From positions 1,674,001 through 1,738,000 of the forward strand of contig NZ_JADBEK010000001.1 in the NCBI RefSeq assembly GCF_014873145.1: DNA of 64,000 bases, given 5' to 3'. Of this stretch, positions 34,547 through 42,726 are shown in pieces; within the stretch, counting starts at the first letter, position 1, and each line of letters starts with the position of its first letter. A model generated the notes under the pieces. That model ran no database searches. It was not told the DNA's origin and was given only the letters and a program-made list of their open reading frames with translations. Origin of the DNA: Nonomuraea angiospora (GTDB lineage Bacteria; Actinomycetota; Actinomycetes; Streptosporangiales; Streptosporangiaceae). The translations under genes were made by a program, and so were the position numbers.

Positions 34547-35773
34547 ATGACGTTGTCGACATCCGTGGGCCAGGCACCCACTGCCCCGAACGTGCCGTTC
34601 CTCGACGTCCTGGATCCGGCCTTCGACTTCGGCGCCCCCGAGGTCGTCGCGGCCCAGGCGGAAAGCTGGTACGCGACCAGCCCCATCGGCCTGCTCGTGC
34701 TGCGCTATGAGCAGGCCAACGACCTCTTACGCGACCGGAGGCTGGACCACAACGGCAAGCGGTACCTGGAGACGAACGGGATCTTCGACGGCCCGATCTA
34801 CGACTGGTTCGTCCCGATGATCGTCAACCACGAAGGAGAGGATCACCGCCGCCTGCGCCGCCTGACGAGCAAGGCGTTCACCGCGCGCACGGTGGAGAGC
34901 CTGCGGCCGTTCATCCGGGAGCAGGCCGAGCAGCTGGCCGAGGGCCTGGCATCGGCCGAGACGTGCGAGTTCGTCGAGGACTTCGGCTCCCGGCTGCCGC
35001 TGACGGTCATGTGCCGGTTGCTCGGCGTGCCGCCCGAGGACTTCGACGTCTTCGGCGCCTGGACCAGGGACATCGGCCTGGTCTTCAGCCTCGCGTCCGG
35101 CGGCGACGTCGTCGCCAGGGTGGAGGCCGCGGTACGCGGCCTGAACGACTACGCCGACTTTCTCATCGAGGAGAAGTCGGCCAGGCCGACCGACGACCTC
35201 AGCTCCGCCCTGGTCGCGGCCTACCATGCCGACGACGGCCGCGTCAGCAGGGACGAGCTGCGCAACCTCCTGGTCACGCTGGTGTTCGGCGCCCAGGACA
35301 ACACCCGCTACCAGCTCGCCAACGCCATGGTCGTCTTCGCCGAGCACCCCGGCCAGTGGACCCTGCTGGGGCGGCGGCCGGAGCTGGCGGCGCAGGCCGT
35401 CGAGGAGGTGATGCGCTGGCTTCCCTCGGCGGGCACCATCTACCGCTTCGCCGCGGAGGACTTCGACTACGAGGGACTGCACATCGCGCGCGAGACGTTC
35501 CTCACGATGTGCGTGAGCATCGCCCAGCGCGACCCGCGCGCGCACAAGAACGCCGGCCGGTTCGACATCACGGCGGTCAGGGACAATCCCCCGCTGCAGT
35601 TCGGCGCGGGCCCGCACCACTGCCTGGGCGCGGCTCTGGCCCGCGTCGAGATAGGGGAGGCACTGCCCATCCTCGCCGCCCGGCTGGGCCCGCCCTCCGT
35701 CGCGGGCCCGATCGCCTGGCAGGGCCCCCTCGGGATCCAGGGCCCGGACACGCTGCCGCTGCGCTTCGGCTGA
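34547..35773 (+). CDS. Cytochrome P450 with Asn at the usual I-helix Thr position
   Basis: 408 residues. Haem loop FGAGPHHCLGAALARVE (Cys ligand) and K-helix EEVMRW (ExxR) are standard. The I-helix reads LVFGAQDNTRYQLAN: the acid is Asp, but the oxygen-activating Thr that normally follows is Asn. Substrate unknown; no ferredoxin gene is adjacent. The start is uncertain: GGGAGG abuts ATG 34547 and is better spaced for TTG 34553, and GTG 34517 is also open. A rare TTA Leu codon occurs at 34727-34729, so expression may depend on a bldA-type tRNA. Confidence 0.9.
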   Translation: MTLSTSVGQAPTAPNVPFLDVLDPAFDFGAPEVVAAQAESWYATSPIGLLVLRYEQANDLLRDRRLDHNGKRYLETNGIFDGPIYDWFVPMIVNHEGEDHRRLRRLTSKAFTARTVESLRPFIREQAEQLAEGLASAETCEFVEDFGSRLPLTVMCRLLGVPPEDFDVFGAWTRDIGLVFSLASGGDVVARVEAAVRGLNDYADFLIEEKSARPTDDLSSALVAAYHADDGRVSRDELRNLLVTLVFGAQDNTRYQLANAMVVFAEHPGQWTLLGRRPELAAQAVEEVMRWLPSAGTIYRFAAEDFDYEGLHIARETFLTMCVSIAQRDPRAHKNAGRFDITAVRDNPPLQFGAGPHHCLGAALARVEIGEALPILAARLGPPSVAGPIAWQGPLGIQGPDTLPLRFG

Positions 35774-35787
35774 TCGGGACCGGCGGC

Positions 35788-35811
35788 CCGCCCTCCTCCC
35801 GGGGAGGGCGG
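35788..35811. terminator. Hairpin terminator between P450 and nuoH
   Basis: 9-bp stem formed by CCGCCCTCC (35788-35796) and GGAGGGCGG (35803-35811) with a six-base loop, between convergent stops. Confidence 0.6.
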
Positions 35812-35820
35812 CGACGCGCC

Positions 35821-37101
35821 TCACGGCCGGGAGACGCCGTGGTAGTGCGGCAGATCGAGCGGCGGCACCGGGAAGCCGCCCGCCGCCGGCTCTTCGGACA
35901 GTTCCTCGAACTCGGCTTCGACCTGGGCCTTCCGGTCCTCCTTGCGCCGCTGGCCGACGGTGTCGAACCGCATCCAGATGGCCAGCCCACCGATCACGAT
36001 GACCCCGGTCACCCCGAGGGCGATCATCCGGGACTCCTCGTTGAGCATCACGCTGCGCACGCCGGCCACGAGCATGATCCACGCCAGGTTGACGGGGATC
36101 AGCACCTTCCAGCCCAGCGACATGAGCTGGTCGTAGCGCACGCGCGGCAGCGAGGCCCGCACCCAGATGATGAAGCTGAAGGTGAGCACGAACTTGATGA
36201 GGAACCACAGCACCGGCCAGTAGCCCTGGTTGGCGCCCTCCCACCAGGAGATCGGGATCGGCGCCCGCCAGCCGCCGAGGAACAACGTCACGGCGATGCC
36301 CGAGGCGGTGAAGGTGTGCAGGTATTCGCCCATCATGATCAGGGCGAACTTCAGCGACGAGGAGTATTCGGTCTGGAAGCCTCCGACCAGCTCGCCCTCG
36401 CCTTCGGGCAGGTCGAACGGGATGCGCGCGGCCTCGCCGAACATGCAGATCACGTAGATCACGAACGACGGGATCAGCAGGAACACGAACCAGGTCTGCC
36501 CCTGCGCGTTGACGATCTCCGAGGTGGACAGCGTCCCGGCGAACAGGAAGATGGCCACGAACGACAGGCCCATGGCGATCTCGTACGAGACCACCTGGGC
36601 CGCCGAGCGAAGACCGCCCAGCAGCGCGTACGGCGAGCGCGACGACCAACCGGCCAGCACCACGCCGTAGACCGACACCGCGCCCATGGCGAGCATGAAC
36701 AGCACCGCCACCGGCAGGTCGACCAGCTGCAGCGGCGTCCGCACGCCGAACAGGTTGACCATCCCCGCGAACGGCACGATCGAGAAGGCCAGGAACGCCG
36801 GCACCACCATGACGACCGGGGCGAGCAGGTAGAGCACCCGGTCCACCGTGCGCGGGAAGAGGTCCTCCTTCAAGCCCATCTTGATCGCGTCGGCGACCGA
36901 CTGCAGGAGGCCGAACTTGCCGGCCCGGTTGGGGCCGTACCGGTGCTGCATCCTGGAGATCAGCTTGCGCTCGAACCAGACCCCGAAGACGACTCCCAGC
37001 GACAGGAAGAGGAACAGCAGCACGGCCTTGACGATCGTGATCCACAGCGGGTCCTCGCCGAAGTCGGCAAGGGTGGGATCGGCCGCGAGAACGCCTGCCA
37101 T
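35821..37101 (-). CDS. nuoH: NADH-quinone oxidoreductase subunit H, orphan copy
   Basis: 426 residues, about eight membrane helices. Diagnostic segments: FERKLISRMQHRYGPNRAGKFGLLQSVADAIKMGLKEDLFP, VDLPVAVLFMLAMGAVSVYG, and the acidic loop GEAARIPFDLPEGEGELVGGFQTEYSS, which forms the quinone-entry region of complex I. ATG 37101 follows AGGAAGGGG. None of the other thirteen nuo genes is present; neighbours are a P450 and an AraC regulator. It is full length and its key loops are intact, so it is probably a paralogue of a nuoH in the main operon rather than a decayed copy. Confidence 0.93.
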   Translation of the reverse strand: MAGVLAADPTLADFGEDPLWITIVKAVLLFLFLSLGVVFGVWFERKLISRMQHRYGPNRAGKFGLLQSVADAIKMGLKEDLFPRTVDRVLYLLAPVVMVVPAFLAFSIVPFAGMVNLFGVRTPLQLVDLPVAVLFMLAMGAVSVYGVVLAGWSSRSPYALLGGLRSAAQVVSYEIAMGLSFVAIFLFAGTLSTSEIVNAQGQTWFVFLLIPSFVIYVICMFGEAARIPFDLPEGEGELVGGFQTEYSSSLKFALIMMGEYLHTFTASGIAVTLFLGGWRAPIPISWWEGANQGYWPVLWFLIKFVLTFSFIIWVRASLPRVRYDQLMSLGWKVLIPVNLAWIMLVAGVRSVMLNEESRMIALGVTGVIVIGGLAIWMRFDTVGQRRKEDRKAQVEAEFEELSEEPAAGGFPVPPLDLPHYHGVSRP

Positions 37102-37159
37102 GACGTGTTGCCCCTTCCTCTCCCCCGGGCGCCCGTTCGGCCCGGAGCGGAAGGTCACG

Positions 37160-37960
37160 CTAGCCGGTGAGCTGATCGGTGTATTGAACGAATGCGAACA
37201 GCTGCTTCGGCGTCAGCTGCGCCATCGCCCGCGTCTCGCGGTTGAGGTGCGGCTGGTCGGCGTAACCGCAGGCCAGAGCCTCGTCCAGGGTGGCCGATGG
37301 CCGTCTCCACGTGTCCACGGTCCGCTGGAACCGGGCGATCCGGGCCACCGTCTTGGGCGACAGGCCCACCGACCGGCGGAATCTGAGCTCGACATAGCGA
37401 CGGCTGACGCCCAGCTCACCGGCGAGTGACGCGATGGTGGGCGGGCCTGCCGGCTCCTGCAGCCGCCACCAGGCGCGCATGATGAGGTCGTCGGCACCGG
37501 TGCCGGGACGCAGCCACGCCGTCAGCCGCTCCTCCAGCAGCCTGAAGCGGTCCGCCCAGCTCTCCGGCGCGAGCAGCCGGCCGGTCAGCTCCTCGGCACG
37601 GGTGCCGAGGAGGTCCTCCAGACGCACGCTCGTGCCGGCCACCTCGCGCAGGGGCGCCCCCGTCAGCGCCGGCATCCCGGCGGGCGTGAGCCCGACCGCG
37701 ACCCCGTGACGCCACGGCGTGTGGGCCGAGAACGTCGCGGTGGCACGGGGACCGGTGACGATCGGGCTCATGCCGGTGAAGTCGATGATCAGGGTGGCCG
37801 CGTTGAGCGGCAGCATCCGGCTGGGGTGGGCGGGCTCTCCCGCCCGCGTGCGAAAGCCGGCCCACCCCAGCACGTACGGACGCAGGTGCGGCGGTGGCAG
37901 ACGGGTGATCAGCTGGTACGGCTCCGCCTGCCGCTGCGTGGGCAACGAATGAATCGCCAT
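37160..37960 (-). CDS. AraC-family regulator with DUF6597-like sensor domain
   Basis: 266 residues. The N-terminal domain reads PPPHLRPYVLGWAGFRTRAGEPAHPSRMLPLNAATLIIDF, a DUF6597-type ligand domain. The DNA-binding part is PTIASLAGELGVSRRYVELRFRRSVGLSPKTVARIARFQRTV, with ALACGYADQPHLNRETRAMAQLTPKQL. ATG 37960 chosen; the frame continues to a GTG at 38008. It lies 58 bp upstream of nuoH on the same strand, so it could share a transcript or regulate it. Confidence 0.88.
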   Translation of the reverse strand: MAIHSLPTQRQAEPYQLITRLPPPHLRPYVLGWAGFRTRAGEPAHPSRMLPLNAATLIIDFTGMSPIVTGPRATATFSAHTPWRHGVAVGLTPAGMPALTGAPLREVAGTSVRLEDLLGTRAEELTGRLLAPESWADRFRLLEERLTAWLRPGTGADDLIMRAWWRLQEPAGPPTIASLAGELGVSRRYVELRFRRSVGLSPKTVARIARFQRTVDTWRRPSATLDEALACGYADQPHLNRETRAMAQLTPKQLFAFVQYTDQLTG

Positions 37961-38097
37961 CACAACGGCTAGCCTGCCGTATCTCCCTGCGCGGAGGGCG
38001 TTCAACACCTACTCAACGCTGACTCAACACGCTCCACGGCACCTTGTTGCTCAGAAACGGACCGACAACGTCGCTGGAAACAGAAAGGCAGGTTCCC

Positions 38098-38550
38098 ATG
38101 CGTCTCGCAAGCGTCTCCCTCGCCCTCGCCGCCACCGCCTCCAGCTTGTCCCTGGTGACGGCCGCACCGGCCGTCGCGGCCCCGGCGGCACACAGCGAGG
38201 TCTCGGCCCACGCGAGCACAGCGACGATGGCCGCCTGGCACACCCAGCGGCACGAGGCGCTGGGCCCCCAGAAGGGCTACTTCTCGACCGCGACCTGGCA
38301 GCGGCCCTCGGGTGTCCGCGTGATGCAGGTCAAGGCCCGCTGCTGGGGCAACGACTCGCAGCTCAAGGTCGACCTCTGGTTCCTGCGCCGCTGGGGTGGC
38401 GGTGAGAAGGTCGCCAAGTCCGGCAAGTGGCCCTGCAACGGCAAGTACGGCATCGTCCGCATCAGCAACGCCGGACACTCGACGTACTGGGCGACCTTCT
38501 CCCTCAGCAAGAAGCACACCGTCGAGTACTGGGTGCAGTACTACAAGTAG
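38098..38550 (+). CDS. Small secreted protein, unknown
   Basis: 150 residues with a Sec signal (MRLASVSLALAATASSLSLV, cleavage near AVAAPA). The mature part has two Cys (RCWGND and WPCNGK) likely to form a disulfide and several Trp/Tyr residues, ending TVEYWVQYYK. No recognised domain. An ATG at 38098 begins a canonical signal; the frame opens at 38044. Confidence 0.8.
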   Translation: MRLASVSLALAATASSLSLVTAAPAVAAPAAHSEVSAHASTATMAAWHTQRHEALGPQKGYFSTATWQRPSGVRVMQVKARCWGNDSQLKVDLWFLRRWGGGEKVAKSGKWPCNGKYGIVRISNAGHSTYWATFSLSKKHTVEYWVQYYK

Positions 38551-38584
38551 CCGACCCGACCCGACGCGGTGCGCTCCTTGACCT

Positions 38585-38712
38585 GACCTGCGCCGACGCC
38601 GCCTCCGCACGCTCGCGCGCCGCGGCGACGGCGTCGGCCGGGCCGGTGGTGACGACCACGTCGAAGAGCCGGCGGCCGAGGACGACGGCGCCCGGGCGGG
38701 CGGTCGCCTCCC
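38585..38712 (-). pseudogene. RibD/DHFR-family fragment with internal deletion
   Basis: On the minus strand the frame reads EATARPGAVVLGRRLFD joined directly to VVVTTGPADAVAAARERA. The first part matches the GAVVxGRRxFD motif of RibD-C/dihydrofolate-reductase-like proteins and the second the later VTDGPESAVAQA region; about 40 residues between them are missing, as are both ends. Confidence 0.5.
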
Positions 38713-38931
38713 CTACCGGACCCAGAGTTCCCAGTAGGTCCCGCCCCCCGAGCACTCGTACGCGTTCCACCCCTCGCGGACCCACATCTGGCCGGCGTCG
38801 ACGCAGTTGTGCTTGCTGGTGTACACGCCGATATACGTCCAGGCGGCCGCCTGGGCGGAGGCAGGCGTGCTGAGAACGCTCACGATCGCGGCGGCCATGC
38901 CGGCCACCAGAAGCCCTGCGCGAAGACGCAT
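38713..38931 (-). CDS. Small secreted peptide, unknown
   Basis: 72 residues. Signal peptide MRLRAGLLVAGMAAAIVSVL, cleavage near PASAQA; the mature form is about 44 residues with two Cys (KHNCVDAG and YECSGGG) and many aromatic residues (YIGVYTS, TYWELWVR). ATG 38931 follows AAGGAGGAA at ideal spacing. Faces the other small secreted protein at 38098 across a gene scrap; aromatic, Cys-paired mature regions are similar in style. Confidence 0.78.
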   Translation of the reverse strand: MRLRAGLLVAGMAAAIVSVLSTPASAQAAAWTYIGVYTSKHNCVDAGQMWVREGWNAYECSGGGTYWELWVR

Positions 38932-39034
38932 CCGTTCCTCCTTGGAACCCGGGAAACGATCCATCAAGATCATGCTGGAAGGACGCGTCAGAACACAAGT
39001 GTTCAGCAAATCTGTTCACGATCGGTTCAAGCGG

Positions 39035-40261
39035 TCAAACAGCCTTGCGGGCCTGGTTGAGGGCGGTGACCGCGGCCTCGACATCCGAGACGGTCGTCCG
39101 GTGGCTGGTCAGGCAGAGGCGTAGCGCGGGCCGCCCGGCCAGGCGTACGGTGCTCAGCCAGGCCTGGCCGCCGCTCACGACGTGGTCGGCGACGGCGGCG
39201 TGCCAGGCGGCGCTGTGCTCCGGCCCCTGCGACTCCGCCTCGGGGTCGGCGACGCAGACCACCGGGAGCGGGGTGTCGTTGACGCGCGGCCAGCCCTCCT
39301 CGGACAGCCGGCGGGCGAGAAGTTCGCCGAGCCGGACGTCGCGTTCGAGCTGCTCGGCGTAGGCCGGTCGGCCGGCGATCGCCAGCGCGAGGAACACCTT
39401 CAGGCCCGCGAACCTGCGCGACCACTGCACGCTGGTCGCATACGGATCGGGGAACTGGCCGCTCTGCGCGGGCATGTAGGAGGTACTGGCGTGGAAGCTG
39501 CCGGCGAGCGCGTCCGGGTGCCGGGTGAGGAACATGCCCGCGCCCATCGGCGCCGACAGCCACTTGTGCGCGTCCACGGTGACGCTGTCGGCCAGCTCCA
39601 CCCCGTCCAGCAGCGGGCGCAGGCGGTCGGACAGCGCGACGGCGCCCGCCCAGGCGGCGTCGACGTGGAAGTCCAGGCCCCACTCCCCGGCCTGGCGCGC
39701 CAGCTCCGGCAGCGGGTCCAGCGCGCCCCCGGCCGTGGTGCCGGCGGTGCCGATCAGGAGGAAGGGCTCGAACCCGCCGGCCAGATCGGCCCGGTGCAGC
39801 TCGCGCAGCGCCGCCAGGTCCATGCGGTGCCGGGAATCGGTGGGTACGAGCCGTACCGCGTCGCGGCCGAGCCCCGTCATGTGGGCGATCTTGAGCCAGG
39901 CCAGATGGCTCTCGGCCGAGGCGTACAGCACCGGCCTGCGCGCCAGACCGGCCAGGCCGCCGCCCGCGTAGGCCGGGAACCTGCGGGTCGGCGCGACGAT
40001 GACGGCGGTCAGGTTCGCCTCCGCGCCGCCCACGGTGAAGCTGCCCTCGGCGGTGGGCAGGCCTAGCCGGCCGGCGACGAAGCGCAGCACGTGCCGCTCC
40101 ATCTCCACGGCGGCCGGGGCGTGGCTGTAGGCCGCCAGCTGCGGATTGACACCGGCCGCCAGGAGCTCGCCGGCGATGCCCCACCAGGTCGGGGTCGGGT
40201 TGAACAGCCCGAAATAGCGTGGATGCGTCGTGTGCACCCCCCACTTCCGCAGCATCCCCAT
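39035..40261 (-). CDS. PLP-dependent group II decarboxylase, N-terminus missing
   Basis: 408 residues from ATG 40261. PLP lysine in VDAHKWLSAPMGAGMFL and cofactor Asp in DFHVDAAWAGA; GSFTVGGAEANLTAV is the phosphate-binding region. Substrate is probably an aromatic or acidic amino acid. Family-like sequence continues upstream of the ATG (AEQLGDWLSGHDFARP) to about 40350, then stops abruptly without a start codon, 20 bp from the head-to-head GlxA gene, which also lacks its first strand. The gene is therefore probably 5' truncated and may be inactive. Confidence 0.82.
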   Translation of the reverse strand: MGMLRKWGVHTTHPRYFGLFNPTPTWWGIAGELLAAGVNPQLAAYSHAPAAVEMERHVLRFVAGRLGLPTAEGSFTVGGAEANLTAVIVAPTRRFPAYAGGGLAGLARRPVLYASAESHLAWLKIAHMTGLGRDAVRLVPTDSRHRMDLAALRELHRADLAGGFEPFLLIGTAGTTAGGALDPLPELARQAGEWGLDFHVDAAWAGAVALSDRLRPLLDGVELADSVTVDAHKWLSAPMGAGMFLTRHPDALAGSFHASTSYMPAQSGQFPDPYATSVQWSRRFAGLKVFLALAIAGRPAYAEQLERDVRLGELLARRLSEEGWPRVNDTPLPVVCVADPEAESQGPEHSAAWHAAVADHVVSGGQAWLSTVRLAGRPALRLCLTSHRTTVSDVEAAVTALNQARKAV

Positions 40262-40372
40262 GACCTCGGCCAGCGTGTCCGCCGCCGGTGCGGGGCGGGC
40301 GAAGTCGTGGCCGGACAGCCAGTCGCCGAGCTGCTCGGCTCCCGGCCCGGCGGGCGCGACGGGCCCGTCCCC

Positions 40373-41314
40373 GTGCCGGTGCTTGACCGATGCCCGCTGT
40401 TCGAGCTGGCGGTGCCCTGCGAGGTCTTCGGCCGGGACCGGCGCGACCTCACCCCCGACTGGTACGACCTGACCCTCTGCCACAGCACGCCGGGCGAACA
40501 GGAGTCGCTGCCGGGGCTGTGGCTGCGCGCCCCCGGCGACCTGACGGTCCTGCGTGACGCGGACCTCGTGGTGGTGCCCGCCTGCGTCGACGCCTCCTAC
40601 CGGCCGCCGGAGAAACTCCTCGACGCGCTGGTCGAGGCGCACGAGCGCGGCGCCCGGATCGCCGCCCTGTGCACGGGCGCCTTCGTCCTGGCCGCCGCCG
40701 GCCTGCTCGACGGCCGGGAGGCCACCACGCACTGGATGCACGCCGAGGAGCTGCGCAGGCTCCACCCCCGGGTCACCGTGAACGAGCGGGCCCTGTATGT
40801 CGACGACGGCGACATCCTGACCAGCGCGGGCACCGCGGCCAGCATCGACCTGTGCCTGCACATCGTCCGGCGCGACTTCGGCGCCGCGGTGGCCGCGGAG
40901 GTGGGCCGCCGGATGGTGATCGCGCCGCACCGCGAGGGCGACCAGGCCCAGTACGTCGCGCCCGCCCCCGCCGTCACCGGCGACCGGGGCCTGGCGCCGG
41001 TGCTGCAGTGGGCGCTGGAGCGGCTGGAGGCGCCGCTCACCGTCCCGCGCCTGGCCGAGTACGCCTCGATGAGCACCAGGACGTTCGTACGCAGATTCCG
41101 CCAGGAGGTCGGCCTGCCGCCGATGCGGTGGCTCAACCAGCAACGGCTGATCAGGGCCCGCGAACTCCTGGAGACCACCCACCTGCCCGTGGACGTCGTG
41201 GCCGAGCGCTGCGGGTTCGGCACCGGCACCGGGCTGCGTCAGCACTTCACCCGGTATCTGGGGACCACGCCGTCGGCGTACCGGCGCACGTACCAAGGGG
41301 CTTTCCGGGAGTAA
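40373..41314 (+). CDS. GlxA-family (DJ-1/AraC) transcriptional regulator, shortened N-terminus
   Basis: 313 residues from GTG 40373. DJ-1/PfpI-like domain: LFELAVPCEVFGRDR, IAALCTGAFVLAAAGLLDGREATTHW (nucleophile-elbow Cys), then AraC helix-turn-helices VPRLAEYASMSTRTFVRRFRQEVG and VDVVAERCGFGTGTGLRQHFTRYLG. The family usually begins with about eight further residues forming the first beta-strand; here these are absent or altered and no ribosome site is seen. Head-to-head with the decarboxylase with only 111 bp between predicted starts and no recognisable promoter. Confidence 0.85.
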   Translation: MPVLDRCPLFELAVPCEVFGRDRRDLTPDWYDLTLCHSTPGEQESLPGLWLRAPGDLTVLRDADLVVVPACVDASYRPPEKLLDALVEAHERGARIAALCTGAFVLAAAGLLDGREATTHWMHAEELRRLHPRVTVNERALYVDDGDILTSAGTAASIDLCLHIVRRDFGAAVAAEVGRRMVIAPHREGDQAQYVAPAPAVTGDRGLAPVLQWALERLEAPLTVPRLAEYASMSTRTFVRRFRQEVGLPPMRWLNQQRLIRARELLETTHLPVDVVAERCGFGTGTGLRQHFTRYLGTTPSAYRRTYQGAFRE

Positions 41315-41456
41315 GCCCGCATCACGGCAAAAGGCGACACTCCCGACTTGTCTGCTTCATCACCTATGTGCGCGCTTCTCCCCATTAACATTCATCTGTA
41401 CGCCCGGCCGCCTCAGCCTGCCGAACATCCTCAGCCACCACGGAGACCCATCCTCA

Positions 41457-42665
41457 ATGGACCTCGCCACGCGCCGACGCCGGCAGGCGCTGTTCCTGCT
41501 CTTCTTCCTCCCCGGAATCGCGCTGTCGTCATGGGTGACCCGCACCCCCGACATCCGCGACCGGCTCGAGGCCTCCACCGGCCAGATGGGCTTGATCCTG
41601 TTCGGCCTGTCACTGGGCTCCATGATCGGGATCCTCTGCTCCGGCCGGCTCACCTCCCGGTACGGGACGAGACCCGTCATCGGCACCGGAACCGCGCTGG
41701 TCGTCGTGAGCCTGGCCGTCATCAGCGCCGGCGCCCTCCTGCCGTCCGTACCGGTGGTCGTGGTGGGCCTGTGCGGGTTCGGCGCCGGCGTGGGAGCCGG
41801 TGACGTCGCCGCGAACGTCGATGCCGCCGACATCGAGCGCGTCACCGGCAAGACGACGCTGCCCACCCTGCACGGCTGCTTCAGCCTGGGCACCGTCGTC
41901 GGCGCCGGCGCGGGCATCGCGGCCACCGCCGCCCGGCTTCCGGCGCACTGGCATCTGGCCGCGGTCACCCTGATCTCAGCCGCGATCTTCCTGTACGCCA
42001 TGCGCGCCATCCCCGCCGGCACCGGCATCGGCGCACCGGGCCAGGCCGGGTCCGGCGGCACGGAATCGAAGGTCTGGAAGGACGGTCGGCTGCTGCTGAT
42101 CGGCGCGATCGTCCTGGCGATGGCCCTGGCCGAGGGAGCCGCCAACGACTGGCTGCCGCTGCTCATGGTCGACGGGCACGGCCTGGACACCGCCTCCGGG
42201 TCCCTCGTCTACGCCGGGTTCGCCGCGGCCATGACCATCGGCCGCTTCGGCGGCTCCTTCTTTCTCGACCGCTTCGGCCGCACCGCCGTCATCCGCGCCA
42301 GCGCCGTCTCGGGAGCGCTCGGTCTCGTCCTGGTGATCTTCTCGGACAACGCGGTGCTGGCCGGGGCGGCCGTGCTGTTCTGGGGGCTCGGCGCGGCGCT
42401 CGGCTTCCCCGTAGCGCTGTCCGCCGCGGGAGAGACCGGACCGAACGAGACCGCCCGCGTCAGCCTGGTGGCCACCATCGGCTACATCGCCTTCCTCGTC
42501 GGCCCGCCCGGCCTCGGCTTCCTCGGCGACCACTGGGGCCTGCGCGCGGCCATGCTCGTGGTGCTCGCCTTCGTGGCCTCCGCCGTCTTCCTGGCTCCCG
42601 CCGTCGACACCCGCCGCCGCGCCGCCACCGCCGCCCACGACGACGAGCGCTCCCGGACTCTCTGA
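41457..42665 (+). CDS. MFS transporter
   Basis: 402 residues, about twelve helices. Opening LFFLPGIALSSWVTRTPDIRDRLEASTGQMGLILFGLSLGSMIGILCSGRLTSRYGTRPVIG contains the loop 2-3 motif. This opening pattern resembles FucP/YbjJ-like inner-membrane MFS proteins with unassigned substrates. ATG 41457 has a weakly placed GGAGA. Stands alone; the preceding 142 bp hold no gene. Confidence 0.9.
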   Translation: MDLATRRRRQALFLLFFLPGIALSSWVTRTPDIRDRLEASTGQMGLILFGLSLGSMIGILCSGRLTSRYGTRPVIGTGTALVVVSLAVISAGALLPSVPVVVVGLCGFGAGVGAGDVAANVDAADIERVTGKTTLPTLHGCFSLGTVVGAGAGIAATAARLPAHWHLAAVTLISAAIFLYAMRAIPAGTGIGAPGQAGSGGTESKVWKDGRLLLIGAIVLAMALAEGAANDWLPLLMVDGHGLDTASGSLVYAGFAAAMTIGRFGGSFFLDRFGRTAVIRASAVSGALGLVLVIFSDNAVLAGAAVLFWGLGAALGFPVALSAAGETGPNETARVSLVATIGYIAFLVGPPGLGFLGDHWGLRAAMLVVLAFVASAVFLAPAVDTRRRAATAAHDDERSRTL

Positions 42666-42726
42666 CGTCCGCCGCGGAGGCCGGCCGTGATCCGGCCGCG
42701 CCTCTCGGCACCCCCCGGACCCGGCG

